Assembly (NCBI RefSeq): GCF_026241135.1
Contig: NZ_JAPFGA010000001.1
Span: 310,001-374,000 of the forward strand
From: Galbibacter kalidii
GTDB taxonomy: Bacteria > Bacteroidota > Bacteroidia > Flavobacteriales > Flavobacteriaceae
DNA: 64,000 nucleotides
Reading direction: 5' to 3'
In this document: positions 16,870 through 26,072 of the stretch, one piece after another
Layout: the number at the start of each line of letters is the position of its first letter
How positions within the stretch are numbered: position 1 is the stretch's first letter
Position numbers and translations under genes: made by a program
The notes under the pieces: generated by a model
What the model saw: the letters and a program-made list of their open reading frames with translations, nothing else
Told to the model about the DNA's origin: nothing
Database searches by the model: none

Positions 16870-19008
16870 TTAAAACATCTTATCTAAGTTCTCCCACTTT
16901 ACCTTCCATTTTCCGTCTTTAGGGAATCCGGGGTTTTTATCAGTGGAGCCATCCCAGCCGGCACACATCATGGCTACTGCTGTTAGCAGTCCGCCATTGC
17001 CCGGTAAATAAACGGGAAGCCTTCCTTCCTGATAATTATGACCGTTTTTAAGGTAGGTATTGGTCTGTACATCCATAAACAAGGCGTCAATTGCTTTGTT
17101 TGGCATGCCTAAGCGAGCTGCTGTCATGGCAGTCATGGGAAAATCCCAACCCCAGGTGTCATCCCAGCTCCAGGTATCCCAAATTAAATTGAAAGTGTTT
17201 TCCATAATGGTTTTATCGAGCATGGAAGTTTCAGGTAACATTCCGAAAGTACCCAATACGGAAGGGTGATCTGTTTTAAACTCCGGATTGGTATAAGAAT
17301 CCGTAGCACTTTCAGTAGCTAAATATACATTGTTTTGAACCGGTAGCTTTGAAAGTTTTTCAATCACCTTTTCCCAGTTTTGATTTGGAGTTTCGCCCAG
17401 ACGTTTTTTCCATTTTATAGCGGTGGTCAATGCCCAATTCCAATAAGCGAGTTCATAAGTCGGATTTCTGGTTTGCATTGCTTTAAAACGCTCTTGAGCC
17501 GGAATAACACCATAACCGAGTTCGTATCGATTTTCAGCCTCGTTATAATGAGCAAAAGAAGCCATAAAATCAGCAGTTGCATAAACCAGCTCTTTATATT
17601 TTTCCAATGTTTCTGAAGTAGGAGTCTCGCGGTACATCAATTCAGCATAGGTAATAAAATGGGGTTGTTGCCAAATGAGGAAAGATCCTATTGACGACGG
17701 CCCTTCATCCCCGTAAGGGTCGGTCATTTTTTGCCATCGTACACCTTCAAACCCCTGACGTTTTGCAATTTTTTCAGCTTTGCTGAACACTTTTTGATAC
17801 CATGGAAGGCTTTTTTTCAATAACTCCGGTCTTCCCCATAATGCAAAATGTACGCCGTGCCACCAGTGCATTTCCAGATGCGGTTTTCCATACCAACTGT
17901 TGTAGGTGAGTCCGGTTTCTTGTGGAGGCATATTACCGGTACATTGCAGTTTGGTCAGGTATTGTGATAAAATGACCCTGCGTTCCAGTTCATGGGCTCT
18001 GGGATCTGTGCTTCCGGAGAAATCAATGGCCCCACCGTTTTCCCAAAACGTTTTCCATCCGATCTTACTGCTTTTTTCAATAGCAGTGACCGAAGGATGT
18101 TGGATAATTTTTTGATTACTGAATGTACAGCTAAATGAAAATTCATTGCTACCTTCTGGAGTTAATAAAAAATAATGCATTTCTTTTTTGCTGAGTATTG
18201 CTTTTCCTTTCCAGTTGAACCCGATTTGATAGGTGAGGGAATCTAAATTTCGGGTAATTACGGCTTTTTGTTTTTGTATTGAGCTAAGTTCGCTTGTGTA
18301 ATCTTTTTCTCCTTCCCATTCTGTTCCTAAATCAGTCCATCCACCGGTGGGATAGGGAATACGCAATCGTACTTTTAATTGTCCACTTTCTATTAAGTCT
18401 GATTTTATGCGAATACCGATAGCATCTTCTTGCTGATGGCAGGCGGTCCAAACGGTAACAGGAGTCCCTTCAACGGAAAATTGACTTTCAATTTCCCCAG
18501 TCCATAAATTTAAGGTCTGATGGATGTTCTCAAGATCCTTGGGAGTTACTTTTTCACCGTTTTTTTTAAAGATTTCCAAACCTAAATTCCCTAATTGTAA
18601 GCGGTGCGGATTTGATCGGAAATAGTTAACAGCCTTTTTACCTCGATCATCTTTTTTTTGAACTGAATAGGAAACTTTTCGTCCGTATTGATCGTAGTTT
18701 TTTAAGGTTTCTTCAAAGGTGTAATTTTCAGTATTGGGATAAGAATCCCATCCCCATTCAGATTGTGTACCTAAGGGAACCCCGTCTTGATAATGTTCAG
18801 GGAAACTTTGCATGCCGGTAACATCAACAGTGTAGGCAAAACTGCCATTTCCTACCGACAAAGAAGCAAGTGTGTCTACGGCAGAAATTTGTACGTTATG
18901 ACGGCTTACCAATGCTTTTCGATCAATTTTATCCTGTCCTGATGCTTTGGCAAAACACAGTTGAAAGCATATAAGGAGGGGAAGACCGGATTGTAGGGTG
19001 ATTTTCAT
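16870..19008 (-). CDS. Secreted six-hairpin ((alpha/alpha)6) glycosidase, GH65-like, unclassified
   Basis: 712 residues from ATG at 19008; an upstream TTG at 19041 would overlap the GH28 gene and is less likely. A signal peptide (1-25, ASGQ) precedes a beta-sandwich-like N-terminal half (about 30-320). An (alpha/alpha)6 barrel follows, with RRVILSQYLTKLQCTGNMPPQETG near 350, LEMHWWHGVHFALWGRPELL near 385, and the WSWDDTWGWDFPMTAMTAARLGM segment near 625. This layout resembles GH65/GH95-type clan GH-L enzymes, but I do not recognise a named family. It lies 10 bases after GH28 and opposite GH105/PL22, so a pectic oligosaccharide is the likely substrate. Catalytic residues are not assigned. Confidence 0.75.
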   Translation of the reverse strand: MKITLQSGLPLLICFQLCFAKASGQDKIDRKALVSRHNVQISAVDTLASLSVGNGSFAYTVDVTGMQSFPEHYQDGVPLGTQSEWGWDSYPNTENYTFEETLKNYDQYGRKVSYSVQKKDDRGKKAVNYFRSNPHRLQLGNLGLEIFKKNGEKVTPKDLENIHQTLNLWTGEIESQFSVEGTPVTVWTACHQQEDAIGIRIKSDLIESGQLKVRLRIPYPTGGWTDLGTEWEGEKDYTSELSSIQKQKAVITRNLDSLTYQIGFNWKGKAILSKKEMHYFLLTPEGSNEFSFSCTFSNQKIIQHPSVTAIEKSSKIGWKTFWENGGAIDFSGSTDPRAHELERRVILSQYLTKLQCTGNMPPQETGLTYNSWYGKPHLEMHWWHGVHFALWGRPELLKKSLPWYQKVFSKAEKIAKRQGFEGVRWQKMTDPYGDEGPSSIGSFLIWQQPHFITYAELMYRETPTSETLEKYKELVYATADFMASFAHYNEAENRYELGYGVIPAQERFKAMQTRNPTYELAYWNWALTTAIKWKKRLGETPNQNWEKVIEKLSKLPVQNNVYLATESATDSYTNPEFKTDHPSVLGTFGMLPETSMLDKTIMENTFNLIWDTWSWDDTWGWDFPMTAMTAARLGMPNKAIDALFMDVQTNTYLKNGHNYQEGRLPVYLPGNGGLLTAVAMMCAGWDGSTDKNPGFPKDGKWKVKWENLDKMF

Positions 19009-19018
19009 TGTGATTGGA

Positions 19019-20482
19019 TTATGGGTGAAGGGAAAAGTCAATCCCTTCCGAATGATTTAATTTCACTTTAGAGCTGTCTTTAGCTTTGATGCTGACATTG
19101 TTTAGTGTCCAATCTGCACTATATGAGATCTGTCCGGCAGTTTCAGCTTCAATGGAAACGTTTGTAAGTGTGATGTTTTCTACAATGGAATTTTCCAGTC
19201 CGTTTATGTTGATAGCTTTCTTGGCTCCTTTTACTTCTATGTTCCTCAAAGTGATGTTTTTAAAAGTCGGAATACCTTTTTCCGGATCTACTTTCATCAA
19301 CAATTTTTTCCAATGTTCGGGAATACTATCTTCATCAAAGCCTTCCGGTAGTTTTGAATAGCTGTAACTCGGATTCCAATTCATAGATACTTCAATAAAA
19401 GTACGTACACTGTCCATTTTTATGTTTTCCAGATAAATATCTTCCACAGTACCCCCACGGGTAAGGGCTGATTTGATATTCAATCCGTTTTTAGTACCTA
19501 AGCCTTTGATATTTGAAACATACACATGCCTGATACTTCCGGCGGTTTCACTCCCGGCGGTGAACAATCCTGAACCTTGCCTTGTTATGCAATCTTTTAT
19601 CACCACATATTCGGTAGGTCGGTTCACTCGTTGTCCGTCCCAATCCCTTCCGGCTTTCAAACAGAAATTATCATCGTTACAATCAATATCGCATTTTTGG
19701 ATAAGTACCCATTTTGAGGAATCGATATCAATACCATCTGTACTTGGTCCGTGACCACCAATGTTATTTTTGATGGTGAGTCCGTCAACAGTAATTTTTT
19801 CAGAATACAAGACCTGAACTGTCCAGAATCCGGCTCTTTGAATGTTGAGATCTTTTAAGAGGATGTTTTCTGAATCGTTTATAAGCAGGGTACGCGGTCT
19901 TTTGGCATCATAATCGACAATCCATCGTAAACCTCTGGGTTCGTAATCGTTTTTCCGAAGATCCCAATAATAATCCCAAAACACTTTCCCTTGTCCGTCA
20001 ACAGTCCCTTCCCCTTCAATAATCACATTTTTCTGATTGGAAACATTGATAAGGGCCGCTGGCCATTTCATCTCAATTCCGGCAACACGGGTGTCAATTT
20101 CTTTATAATCTTTAATATTTTCACTTCCTAAAATGGTTACCCCTTCATCAACCCTAAAACGGATGTTTTCCTTGATAAAAATAGAGCCTGTTAAGTAGGA
20201 ACCCGGTCTAAACGCTACTGTCCCTCCTCCTTGTTCAGCACAGATGTCAATAGCTTTTTGAATGGCTTTGGTGTTTAAGGTTTCTCCATCGAGAACAGCT
20301 CCAAAATCGTTTACATAGAACACCTTGTCTTTGATTTCAATGTTCTCTGAACCTACTTTATCTACCCAATCCGGGACTTTAGCGATATCATTCTTGGTTT
20401 CAGTTGGTTGATCTACTTTGTTCTTACACGAAAAAGAAATACTGATTAACAATAAGAGAAGAAGGGATTTGTTGAATTTCAT
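19019..20482 (-). CDS. GH28 polygalacturonase family lipoprotein
   Basis: 487 residues. A lipobox (SISFSCKN, Cys19) indicates an outer-membrane or periplasmic lipoprotein. The right-handed beta-helix carries the GH28 residues: STDGIDID (Asp249, Asp252), CNDDNFCLKAG (Asp270, Asp271) and RQGSGLFTAGSE (near 301-311) in place of the usual GHG. The last feature is typical of the exo-acting or rhamnogalacturonan-type members, whose loop differs. It would hydrolyse alpha-1,4-galacturonosyl bonds in homogalacturonan or rhamnogalacturonan. It begins the two-gene minus-strand unit with the six-hairpin enzyme. Confidence 0.85.
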   Translation of the reverse strand: MKFNKSLLLLLLISISFSCKNKVDQPTETKNDIAKVPDWVDKVGSENIEIKDKVFYVNDFGAVLDGETLNTKAIQKAIDICAEQGGGTVAFRPGSYLTGSIFIKENIRFRVDEGVTILGSENIKDYKEIDTRVAGIEMKWPAALINVSNQKNVIIEGEGTVDGQGKVFWDYYWDLRKNDYEPRGLRWIVDYDAKRPRTLLINDSENILLKDLNIQRAGFWTVQVLYSEKITVDGLTIKNNIGGHGPSTDGIDIDSSKWVLIQKCDIDCNDDNFCLKAGRDWDGQRVNRPTEYVVIKDCITRQGSGLFTAGSETAGSIRHVYVSNIKGLGTKNGLNIKSALTRGGTVEDIYLENIKMDSVRTFIEVSMNWNPSYSYSKLPEGFDEDSIPEHWKKLLMKVDPEKGIPTFKNITLRNIEVKGAKKAININGLENSIVENITLTNVSIEAETAGQISYSADWTLNNVSIKAKDSSKVKLNHSEGIDFSLHP

Positions 20483-20589
20483 AGTTAAATGTATTTAGGC
20501 ACTGTAATGTTTAAATTTTCCCGCTAAAGCGCATCCTGCACCTTCATGATAAAAGAGGAGGCTGATCTAAATTATTGTTTGTCACATTA

Positions 20590-20668
20590 AGCTTGTCTGT
20601 CCGATAGGCAGGCTTGTTGAAATGTGTTTTCTGGATGTTAAAAAGTCTTTGACAGGCTCAGACTGACA
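20590..20668. repeat. Degenerate copy of the dispersed repeat
   Basis: CTTTGACAGGCTCAGACTGA (20648-20667) matches CTTCGACAGGCTCAGACTGA at 13946-13965 in 19 of 20 bases. The upstream arm is decayed (GCAGGCTTGTTGAAATG near 20608-20624). It lies in the 227-base space between the GH28 gene and the end of the permease gene. Confidence 0.6.
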
Positions 20669-20709
20669 AAGGAGAATGAAATATCATAATATAGTTGCCT
20701 TTTAAAAAA

Positions 20710-22128
20710 TTATAATTTAGAATGTCCTTTTTGATAGTATTTGCTCAGTATGAGATATAATGCGCCACATGATAACCATGTGGGTAGGGTAACAAAAGAG
20801 AGGAAAATATCAAATTGTACAGAGATGAAGTAAAACACTCCAAAACTGATCAACCAAGCCCAAAACACAGCATAGTTGAAGTTGATACGGGCCTTTTCAG
20901 CAAAGAAAGGAGTAATGCCTGCTTTTTTACCGAAGTAATATTCAAATACGATGATTGCACCCACTGGGGCAAGGATGAAACCGTAAAAGGCAACAAAATC
21001 CAATAATTTCATAGCGATAGCAGGAAATAATCCGGCTACGGTAGCAATTCCTCCGGCTAAGATGGTTACCCAAAAAGTAGAAGCCTTTGGAATGATAGCC
21101 TGAAATGCCAAACCGGCTCTGTATATGGTTGGATTGGCGGTAGTCCATCCGGCAAGGATAACAGCAAGTATCCCAAAAACCCCAATGGCGTTATGTGCCA
21201 TAGGTCCAGGAGCTACACTTGGTGCTTGTCCATCAGCCAAAAAAGCCTGAGCCTCTGGAGATTTTATGTAAACTGCATACAACAAGGCAGCAGCGATCCA
21301 TGCCATATAGTGACCTACATACATTCCTGCAGCAGAGGTCCAACCGATATTGGCCTTTTTTGCAAACCGGAATACAGAAAGATCAGACATACCAACGTGC
21401 ATGGCGGCATTGGCAAACCAAGACCAGATAACGACATGCCAAAACGTATATTTTATTTGTCCGGGAAAGGGTTCAGAACCATCGCCCAGGATATCCCAAA
21501 AATCAGAAAAACTGCTGACCCCAAGGTTTTTTAGAGAGACAATACCACAAGCGAGAAATGCCAAAACAATGATGGGTGCCATCCAGTTGGCGGCTTTAGA
21601 AACGGTGCTGTAGCCTTTGGCAGCAATGAGTGAGATTATTGTACCAATGGCTATCACAACCACAACCCAAGTAACTCCGTTAGGTAGTGTGTCCGTTAAC
21701 TTAGGCATTTCCATATTGAACGGAATTCCCACGGCAGTAGCCGATACCGTGATCATAGAACCGGCGAGGAAGCAAAATAAGATTCCGTTTGCCAGATTAT
21801 AACCGGTCACCAGTTTTTTTCCGCATATCTTTTCCAAATGGTAGTAGAGTGTTAGCCTGTGTTTTACAGCAATTTCTGCAGTGAGGAAACGCCAGCTCAA
21901 TACAGCAAGAAAGTTTCCGATCAACAAGCCTACAATAAGATCGAACGTACTAACTCCGGCTGTTAAAAACAACGGACCGATAACAAATTCGGTTCCGGCG
22001 GCATGTTCTCCGGCATACATTCCCAAAAAACTCTTCCAACTTTTTAATTTGGATTTTGGAACCGGTTCTCTTTCAAATTCGCCTCCGGCAGCTTGTTCGA
22101 TCTCTTTTTCAATGGTGTATTCTGTCAT
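20710..22128 (-). CDS. NCS1-like (cytosine/purine permease family) transporter of the rhamnose operon
   Basis: 472 residues, about 12 hydrophobic helices. The N-terminal segment (GMYAGEHAAGTEFVIGPLF near 36-54) and the helix-rich pattern (for example AAKGYSTVSKAANWMAPIIV near 168-187) are those of the cytosine/purine NCS1 family, sodium- or proton-coupled. It is the last gene of the operon, 18 bases after lldD. NCS1 members usually carry nucleobases, hydantoins or vitamins. As the only transporter in this rhamnose operon, L-rhamnose or L-lactate are the reasonable candidates; this is inference from context. Confidence 0.75.
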   Translation of the reverse strand: MTEYTIEKEIEQAAGGEFEREPVPKSKLKSWKSFLGMYAGEHAAGTEFVIGPLFLTAGVSTFDLIVGLLIGNFLAVLSWRFLTAEIAVKHRLTLYYHLEKICGKKLVTGYNLANGILFCFLAGSMITVSATAVGIPFNMEMPKLTDTLPNGVTWVVVVIAIGTIISLIAAKGYSTVSKAANWMAPIIVLAFLACGIVSLKNLGVSSFSDFWDILGDGSEPFPGQIKYTFWHVVIWSWFANAAMHVGMSDLSVFRFAKKANIGWTSAAGMYVGHYMAWIAAALLYAVYIKSPEAQAFLADGQAPSVAPGPMAHNAIGVFGILAVILAGWTTANPTIYRAGLAFQAIIPKASTFWVTILAGGIATVAGLFPAIAMKLLDFVAFYGFILAPVGAIIVFEYYFGKKAGITPFFAEKARINFNYAVFWAWLISFGVFYFISVQFDIFLSFVTLPTWLSCGALYLILSKYYQKGHSKL

Positions 22129-22146
22129 AGTTTTGGTGGGTTTGTT

Positions 22147-23292
22147 TTATATGAGGTGTTTTGGCAGGTCTTCTATTTTTTCACAGCAAAGCTGATCCAT
22201 CACTTGTTGTAATTGCACTTTGAGCATGGAAATGGTATGATCGCCCCCTTTGTTCCCAAGAGCGGCAGTCCCATACATGAAAGAGCGTCCCATAAAGGTG
22301 AACTTGGCACCGCTTGCCATGGCCCTGGCAATATCGGGACCGGACCGCAATCCGCTATCCATCATAATTTCTATTTGATCACTGTATTTTTCAGCGATAC
22401 TGGTCAGCGGTTTGATGGTGGATTCCCCCGCATCGAGTTGTCTTCCCCCATGATTGGAAACGATAATGCCGTCAAAGCCCAAACGGATGGCCTCTTGGGT
22501 GTCTTCTTCAGAAGCGACCCCTTTTAAAACCAGTTTGCCCTTCCATTGGTCCCTTATGGGTTTGATCCGTTCTTCGTTCAGCCTTCCCGAAAAAGTATCG
22601 TCCATGAATTTCCCCAATTGCTTCAGGTTCATGCCATCGGGCATATAGGGTTTTAGGTTTTCAAAATTGGGTTGCCCATGTTTTAAAGTCTGATAAGCCC
22701 AAAGCGGTTTCCCCAAAACCTGGAGGATGTTCTTCAGCGTCATTTTGGGCGGAAGTGCCAATCCGTTTTTGAAATCCCGTGGGCGATACCCGAAAGTGGG
22801 AACATCACAGAGCAGTACCAATACGGGACATCCCGCATCACCGGCCCTGTCGATAATGTCTTTTCTGATGTTGTCTTCAACAGGGTTGTACAACTGAAAC
22901 CAAGCGTTACCTTCTGTGAGTTCACAGGCACGTTCGATATTGGTGGTGGTCACCGTGCTTAAAATAAAAGGGATGTTGTGCTCAAAAGCAGCCCTGGCCA
23001 GGATTTCAGGGGAATTGGGCCACATCAGGCCCTGTAAGCCTACCGGAGCGATGCCAAAAGGGGCGTCGTATTCTTTTCCGAAGAGGGAGGTTTTGATGGA
23101 TGCGTCCTTATAATTTTTAAGATAGCGAGGTTGTAGCTGTACTTCCCTGATATCCGCAGTATTTTTGTGTATATTGACATCTTCGTTACATCCGCCATCC
23201 AGGTATTCAAAAGCGAATCTCGGGATTCTCTTTTTGGCCTTATTTCTCAGGTCTTCTATGGATGGGTATTTATAATTGAATTTTAATGCCAT
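22147..23292 (-). CDS. lldD: FMN-dependent L-lactate dehydrogenase (alpha-hydroxy-acid oxidase family)
   Basis: 381 residues, the usual size. FMN-binding TIM-barrel motifs are visible: FEYLDGGCNEDVNI (near 28-41), LVLKGVASEEDTQEA (Lys near 257 binding FMN) and IVSNHGGRQLDAGES (active-site His near 281 and Arg). These enzymes oxidise L-lactate to pyruvate and pass electrons to the quinone pool. It lies between the kinase (6 bases upstream) and the permease (18 bases downstream). Its place in the operon fits a rhamnose route that ends in L-lactate. Confidence 0.87.
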   Translation of the reverse strand: MALKFNYKYPSIEDLRNKAKKRIPRFAFEYLDGGCNEDVNIHKNTADIREVQLQPRYLKNYKDASIKTSLFGKEYDAPFGIAPVGLQGLMWPNSPEILARAAFEHNIPFILSTVTTTNIERACELTEGNAWFQLYNPVEDNIRKDIIDRAGDAGCPVLVLLCDVPTFGYRPRDFKNGLALPPKMTLKNILQVLGKPLWAYQTLKHGQPNFENLKPYMPDGMNLKQLGKFMDDTFSGRLNEERIKPIRDQWKGKLVLKGVASEEDTQEAIRLGFDGIIVSNHGGRQLDAGESTIKPLTSIAEKYSDQIEIMMDSGLRSGPDIARAMASGAKFTFMGRSFMYGTAALGNKGGDHTISMLKVQLQQVMDQLCCEKIEDLPKHLI

Positions 23293-23298
23293 AGGCTT

Positions 23299-24675
23299 TT
23301 ATTTTACGATCAACGGTACGTGTTTCTTCAATGAATAATTCTTTTTCAGGAATTTAGAATTCAGTTTAGTGTCTGAAATACAGATAGCTGCCCCCAAAGC
23401 AGAGCCTAGGGAAGCATTGGTAGTTCTTAATTCCATGTTCCGAAGATAATGAGAAAGAAGTTTTATATAAACATCATTATCACTAAAACCGCCATCGACA
23501 TACAATTTTTCTATAACTTGATCCCCTTTTGCTGTTTTGATACTTTCCACTTGTAGCATGACAAGCTCGATCATTAAATGATGATAAGCGTGCTCAAAAG
23601 AATTATAGGGCAGGGAAGTAGCTTCGATATCAACATCATTTTTGATACTTTCCCAACGGAAAAAATGCTCGAATTCTTTCGTGATTTCATAATAGGTATC
23701 TTCATCAAAACTTACGGTTTTGTGGTAATCCTCAGGGACATTATATTTTTCTGATAATTTTTTTACTTGGATTTTATATTCATTCCCTAAGAAAAGCCGA
23801 GATGCTTTAACCTGCTTCCCGTTGATTCTCATATAGTTGATACAATCATTGTTAATATCTTCTTGAGTAAGGACAGAAGAAATAAACGGATTAAGGGCAA
23901 TGCTCCAAGTACCGGTAGAAACCAAAATAAACGGATCTTCAAGACTTCTGACGTAGGGAAGCAAAGCAGCAGAGCTGTCGTGGATTCCAACGCCTATCTT
24001 GATGCGTTTCCCGTTGTAGTTCATATTGATACTGGTTTCCGTAGAAACAATGGGTGGCATTATTTTATGGATATTTTCCCGATACACCCAGTCGTGATAG
24101 TCTTTTTTGTTATAATCCCAAAGCGAGGTGTGACATCCAATGCTGGTGTATTCACTCAAAGGGATTCCGGTAAAAATATAGCTGAGGTATTGTGGTAGGT
24201 GCAGGGAATACTTAATTTTTTTAAACACTTCTGGCTTGGTCTGTTTAAGCCAATAAAGCTGCATTCCTGAATTTAATAATCCTTCGTTAGACGAACCCGT
24301 TTGCCTTGAAAATTCCACCTCCGGACCATACTTTTCGTAAAAAGAGGCGACAATTTCGTCGGGTATGGGTTTGGTGTAATTATAAAGTGGGGTGATGGCT
24401 TCCCCGTTTTCATCCAAATGGACGAAACTGGCTCCGTAAGAAGAAAAATTAATAGCTTTTATATCATATTGTTGTGCTTCCAGAATTCTGTTGAACACAC
24501 TTTTTAACCACTTTTGAAGTTCAGGAAGGTTTTCTGTGGGGTGTCCATCCTCATCTTCAATAGGTTCAAAACGTACATATTCACGATATACCTCTTGGAA
24601 TTCACTATTGAAAAGGAAGAATTTTTTATTGGTCTTTCCGATGTCAAATACGGCTGTAACTTTCTCTTTCATCAA
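23299..24675 (-). CDS. rhaB: FGGY-family sugar kinase, probable L-rhamnulokinase
   Basis: 458 residues. The N-terminal ATPase segment VFDIGKTNKKFFLF (near 9-22), HDSSAALLPYV (near 233-243), the STGTWSIALNPF loop near 253-264 and the C-terminal YVDGGFSDNDVYIKLL (near 399-414) are FGGY kinase features. The substrate is not read from the residues alone; its position between an L-rhamnose-type isomerase (11 bases upstream) and lldD makes L-rhamnulose the likely one. Product would be L-rhamnulose-1-phosphate for the fused aldolase. Confidence 0.83.
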   Translation of the reverse strand: MMKEKVTAVFDIGKTNKKFFLFNSEFQEVYREYVRFEPIEDEDGHPTENLPELQKWLKSVFNRILEAQQYDIKAINFSSYGASFVHLDENGEAITPLYNYTKPIPDEIVASFYEKYGPEVEFSRQTGSSNEGLLNSGMQLYWLKQTKPEVFKKIKYSLHLPQYLSYIFTGIPLSEYTSIGCHTSLWDYNKKDYHDWVYRENIHKIMPPIVSTETSINMNYNGKRIKIGVGIHDSSAALLPYVRSLEDPFILVSTGTWSIALNPFISSVLTQEDINNDCINYMRINGKQVKASRLFLGNEYKIQVKKLSEKYNVPEDYHKTVSFDEDTYYEITKEFEHFFRWESIKNDVDIEATSLPYNSFEHAYHHLMIELVMLQVESIKTAKGDQVIEKLYVDGGFSDNDVYIKLLSHYLRNMELRTTNASLGSALGAAICISDTKLNSKFLKKNYSLKKHVPLIVK

Positions 24676-24686
24676 TCTGTCAGTTT

Positions 24687-25967
24687 TTATAAACCGGTGG
24701 CAACGGAATCTTTTCCTCGTTCTTTTATCAACTGTTCCCTAACGGAAAGCGATCTGTAATTTTTTAAAGGATGAATGGCACCGCCTTCCCGAAGTCGAGC
24801 TTCCCTTACCAAAGGTCTTACATCGGTTTGATATGCATTTTGTAAAATTTCCTGACATGTGACCACATCGTGATTTATCTGCGCCTCTTTCAGTTGCTTT
24901 TGATTGATAAGTAGCGCTTTTGCATAGGCAGTTTGAATCGCTTCCAAGGACTGAATAAGATCTTCCAGCGGATCTTTTAGATTGTGACTGGCGTCGATCA
25001 TCCATGACAATTCTGGATTCTGAGGGTTATTGTTCATCCCATAGATCAGTTCGTTGAAAATCAGGAAGAGTGCATAAGGTTTAATTGAACCTACGGTAAG
25101 GTCGTCATCGCCATATTTGCTGTCGTTAAAGTGGAAACCGCCCAGTTTTCCTTTCAGCATCAAGGTAGAAACAATCTGTTCGATATTGGTATTCGGCAAA
25201 TGATGACCAAGATCGACCAAGGTAAATGCTTTTTCACCACATTCGTTGGCCAACATAAAGGAAGTACCCCAATCCTGAATAACGGTACTGTAAAAAGAGG
25301 GTTCGTAGGGTTTGTATTCGATGAACATCTTCCAGTCGTCGGGGAGTTGTTTGTATATTTTTTTCAAACTGTCTTGTGTATGGCTTAAAGCCGTTTGGAA
25401 ATTGCTTTGTCCAGGAAACGAACTCCCGTCTGCAAGCCAAACCGTCATACTTTTTGATCCGAGTTTTTCACCAATATTGATCACATCGATGTTATGCTGA
25501 ATAGCTTGTTCCCTTACTGCTTGAGCCGTGTTGCTCAGAGATCCGAATTTATATGATTCAGTCGTATCGGGTTGATCTTGAAAAGTATTTGAATTAACGG
25601 CATCAAATTTAATGGCTAAACTTTCAGCTTTCTCTTTAATTGCATTGTAATCACTGGGGATATCCCAAGGGATGTGCAGAGAAACAGCTCCGGCAGTTTT
25701 GGTAAGTGCGTGGATAATACCAATATCTTCAAGTTTTTGTTCCAGGGAAGAAGGCTCCCCTTGATAGGAAAACCGACCAAACCGTGTACCGCCGGCACCT
25801 AAGGCCCAACTTGGGATTGCAACCTGGAAATCGGCTAATTTTTGAAGAATTTGGTTGACATCCACTTTTTGTTGGTTAAGGAGAGTAGCCAAATTTTTAA
25901 ATTGACTTTGGTGTAAAGTTTGGTCGGTTTTATTGTTATTTAAAATTTGGTCAGGGTTAATTATCAT
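24687..25967 (-). CDS. rhaI: L-rhamnose/sugar isomerase (TIM barrel, RhaI type)
   Basis: 426 residues. The sequence is of the Pseudomonas-type L-rhamnose isomerase (RhaI), unlike the longer E. coli RhaA. Visible are IPSWALGAGGTRFGRF (near 53-68), the metal-site segments MFIEYKPYEP (near 213-222), FTLVDLGHHLPNTNIE (near 249-264), GGFHFNDSKYGDDDL (near 277-291, with the conserved HxND) and SWMIDASHNLKDP (near 320-332). It would convert L-rhamnose to L-rhamnulose. It is second in the operon, 105 bases after the fused enzyme gene; a short hairpin lies in that gap. Confidence 0.85.
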   Translation of the reverse strand: MIINPDQILNNNKTDQTLHQSQFKNLATLLNQQKVDVNQILQKLADFQVAIPSWALGAGGTRFGRFSYQGEPSSLEQKLEDIGIIHALTKTAGAVSLHIPWDIPSDYNAIKEKAESLAIKFDAVNSNTFQDQPDTTESYKFGSLSNTAQAVREQAIQHNIDVINIGEKLGSKSMTVWLADGSSFPGQSNFQTALSHTQDSLKKIYKQLPDDWKMFIEYKPYEPSFYSTVIQDWGTSFMLANECGEKAFTLVDLGHHLPNTNIEQIVSTLMLKGKLGGFHFNDSKYGDDDLTVGSIKPYALFLIFNELIYGMNNNPQNPELSWMIDASHNLKDPLEDLIQSLEAIQTAYAKALLINQKQLKEAQINHDVVTCQEILQNAYQTDVRPLVREARLREGGAIHPLKNYRSLSVREQLIKERGKDSVATGL

Positions 25968-26012
25968 CTGTAATCTTTATTATTTTTAATACTTCACCAT
26001 AAAAGATAAACC

Positions 26013-26036
26013 TCCATAGACAATTAAGCCTATGGA
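26013..26036 (-). other. Intra-operon hairpin between the fused aldolase and isomerase genes
   Basis: TCCATAG (26013-26019) and CTATGGA (26030-26036) form a 7-base stem with a 10-base loop. It is followed on the minus strand by a T-rich stretch without a clean T-run. It could be a partial terminator or an mRNA stability element that sets the ratio of the genes on either side. Confidence 0.35.
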
Positions 26037-26072
26037 AGATTTATTCAAGCTAACTAACAACTATACATTTAT

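Noticed and set aside
18999-19041. Longer N terminus for the six-hairpin gene from a TTG at 19041
   Set aside because: The extension overlaps the GH28 coding end, and the ATG at 19008 gives a normal signal peptide.
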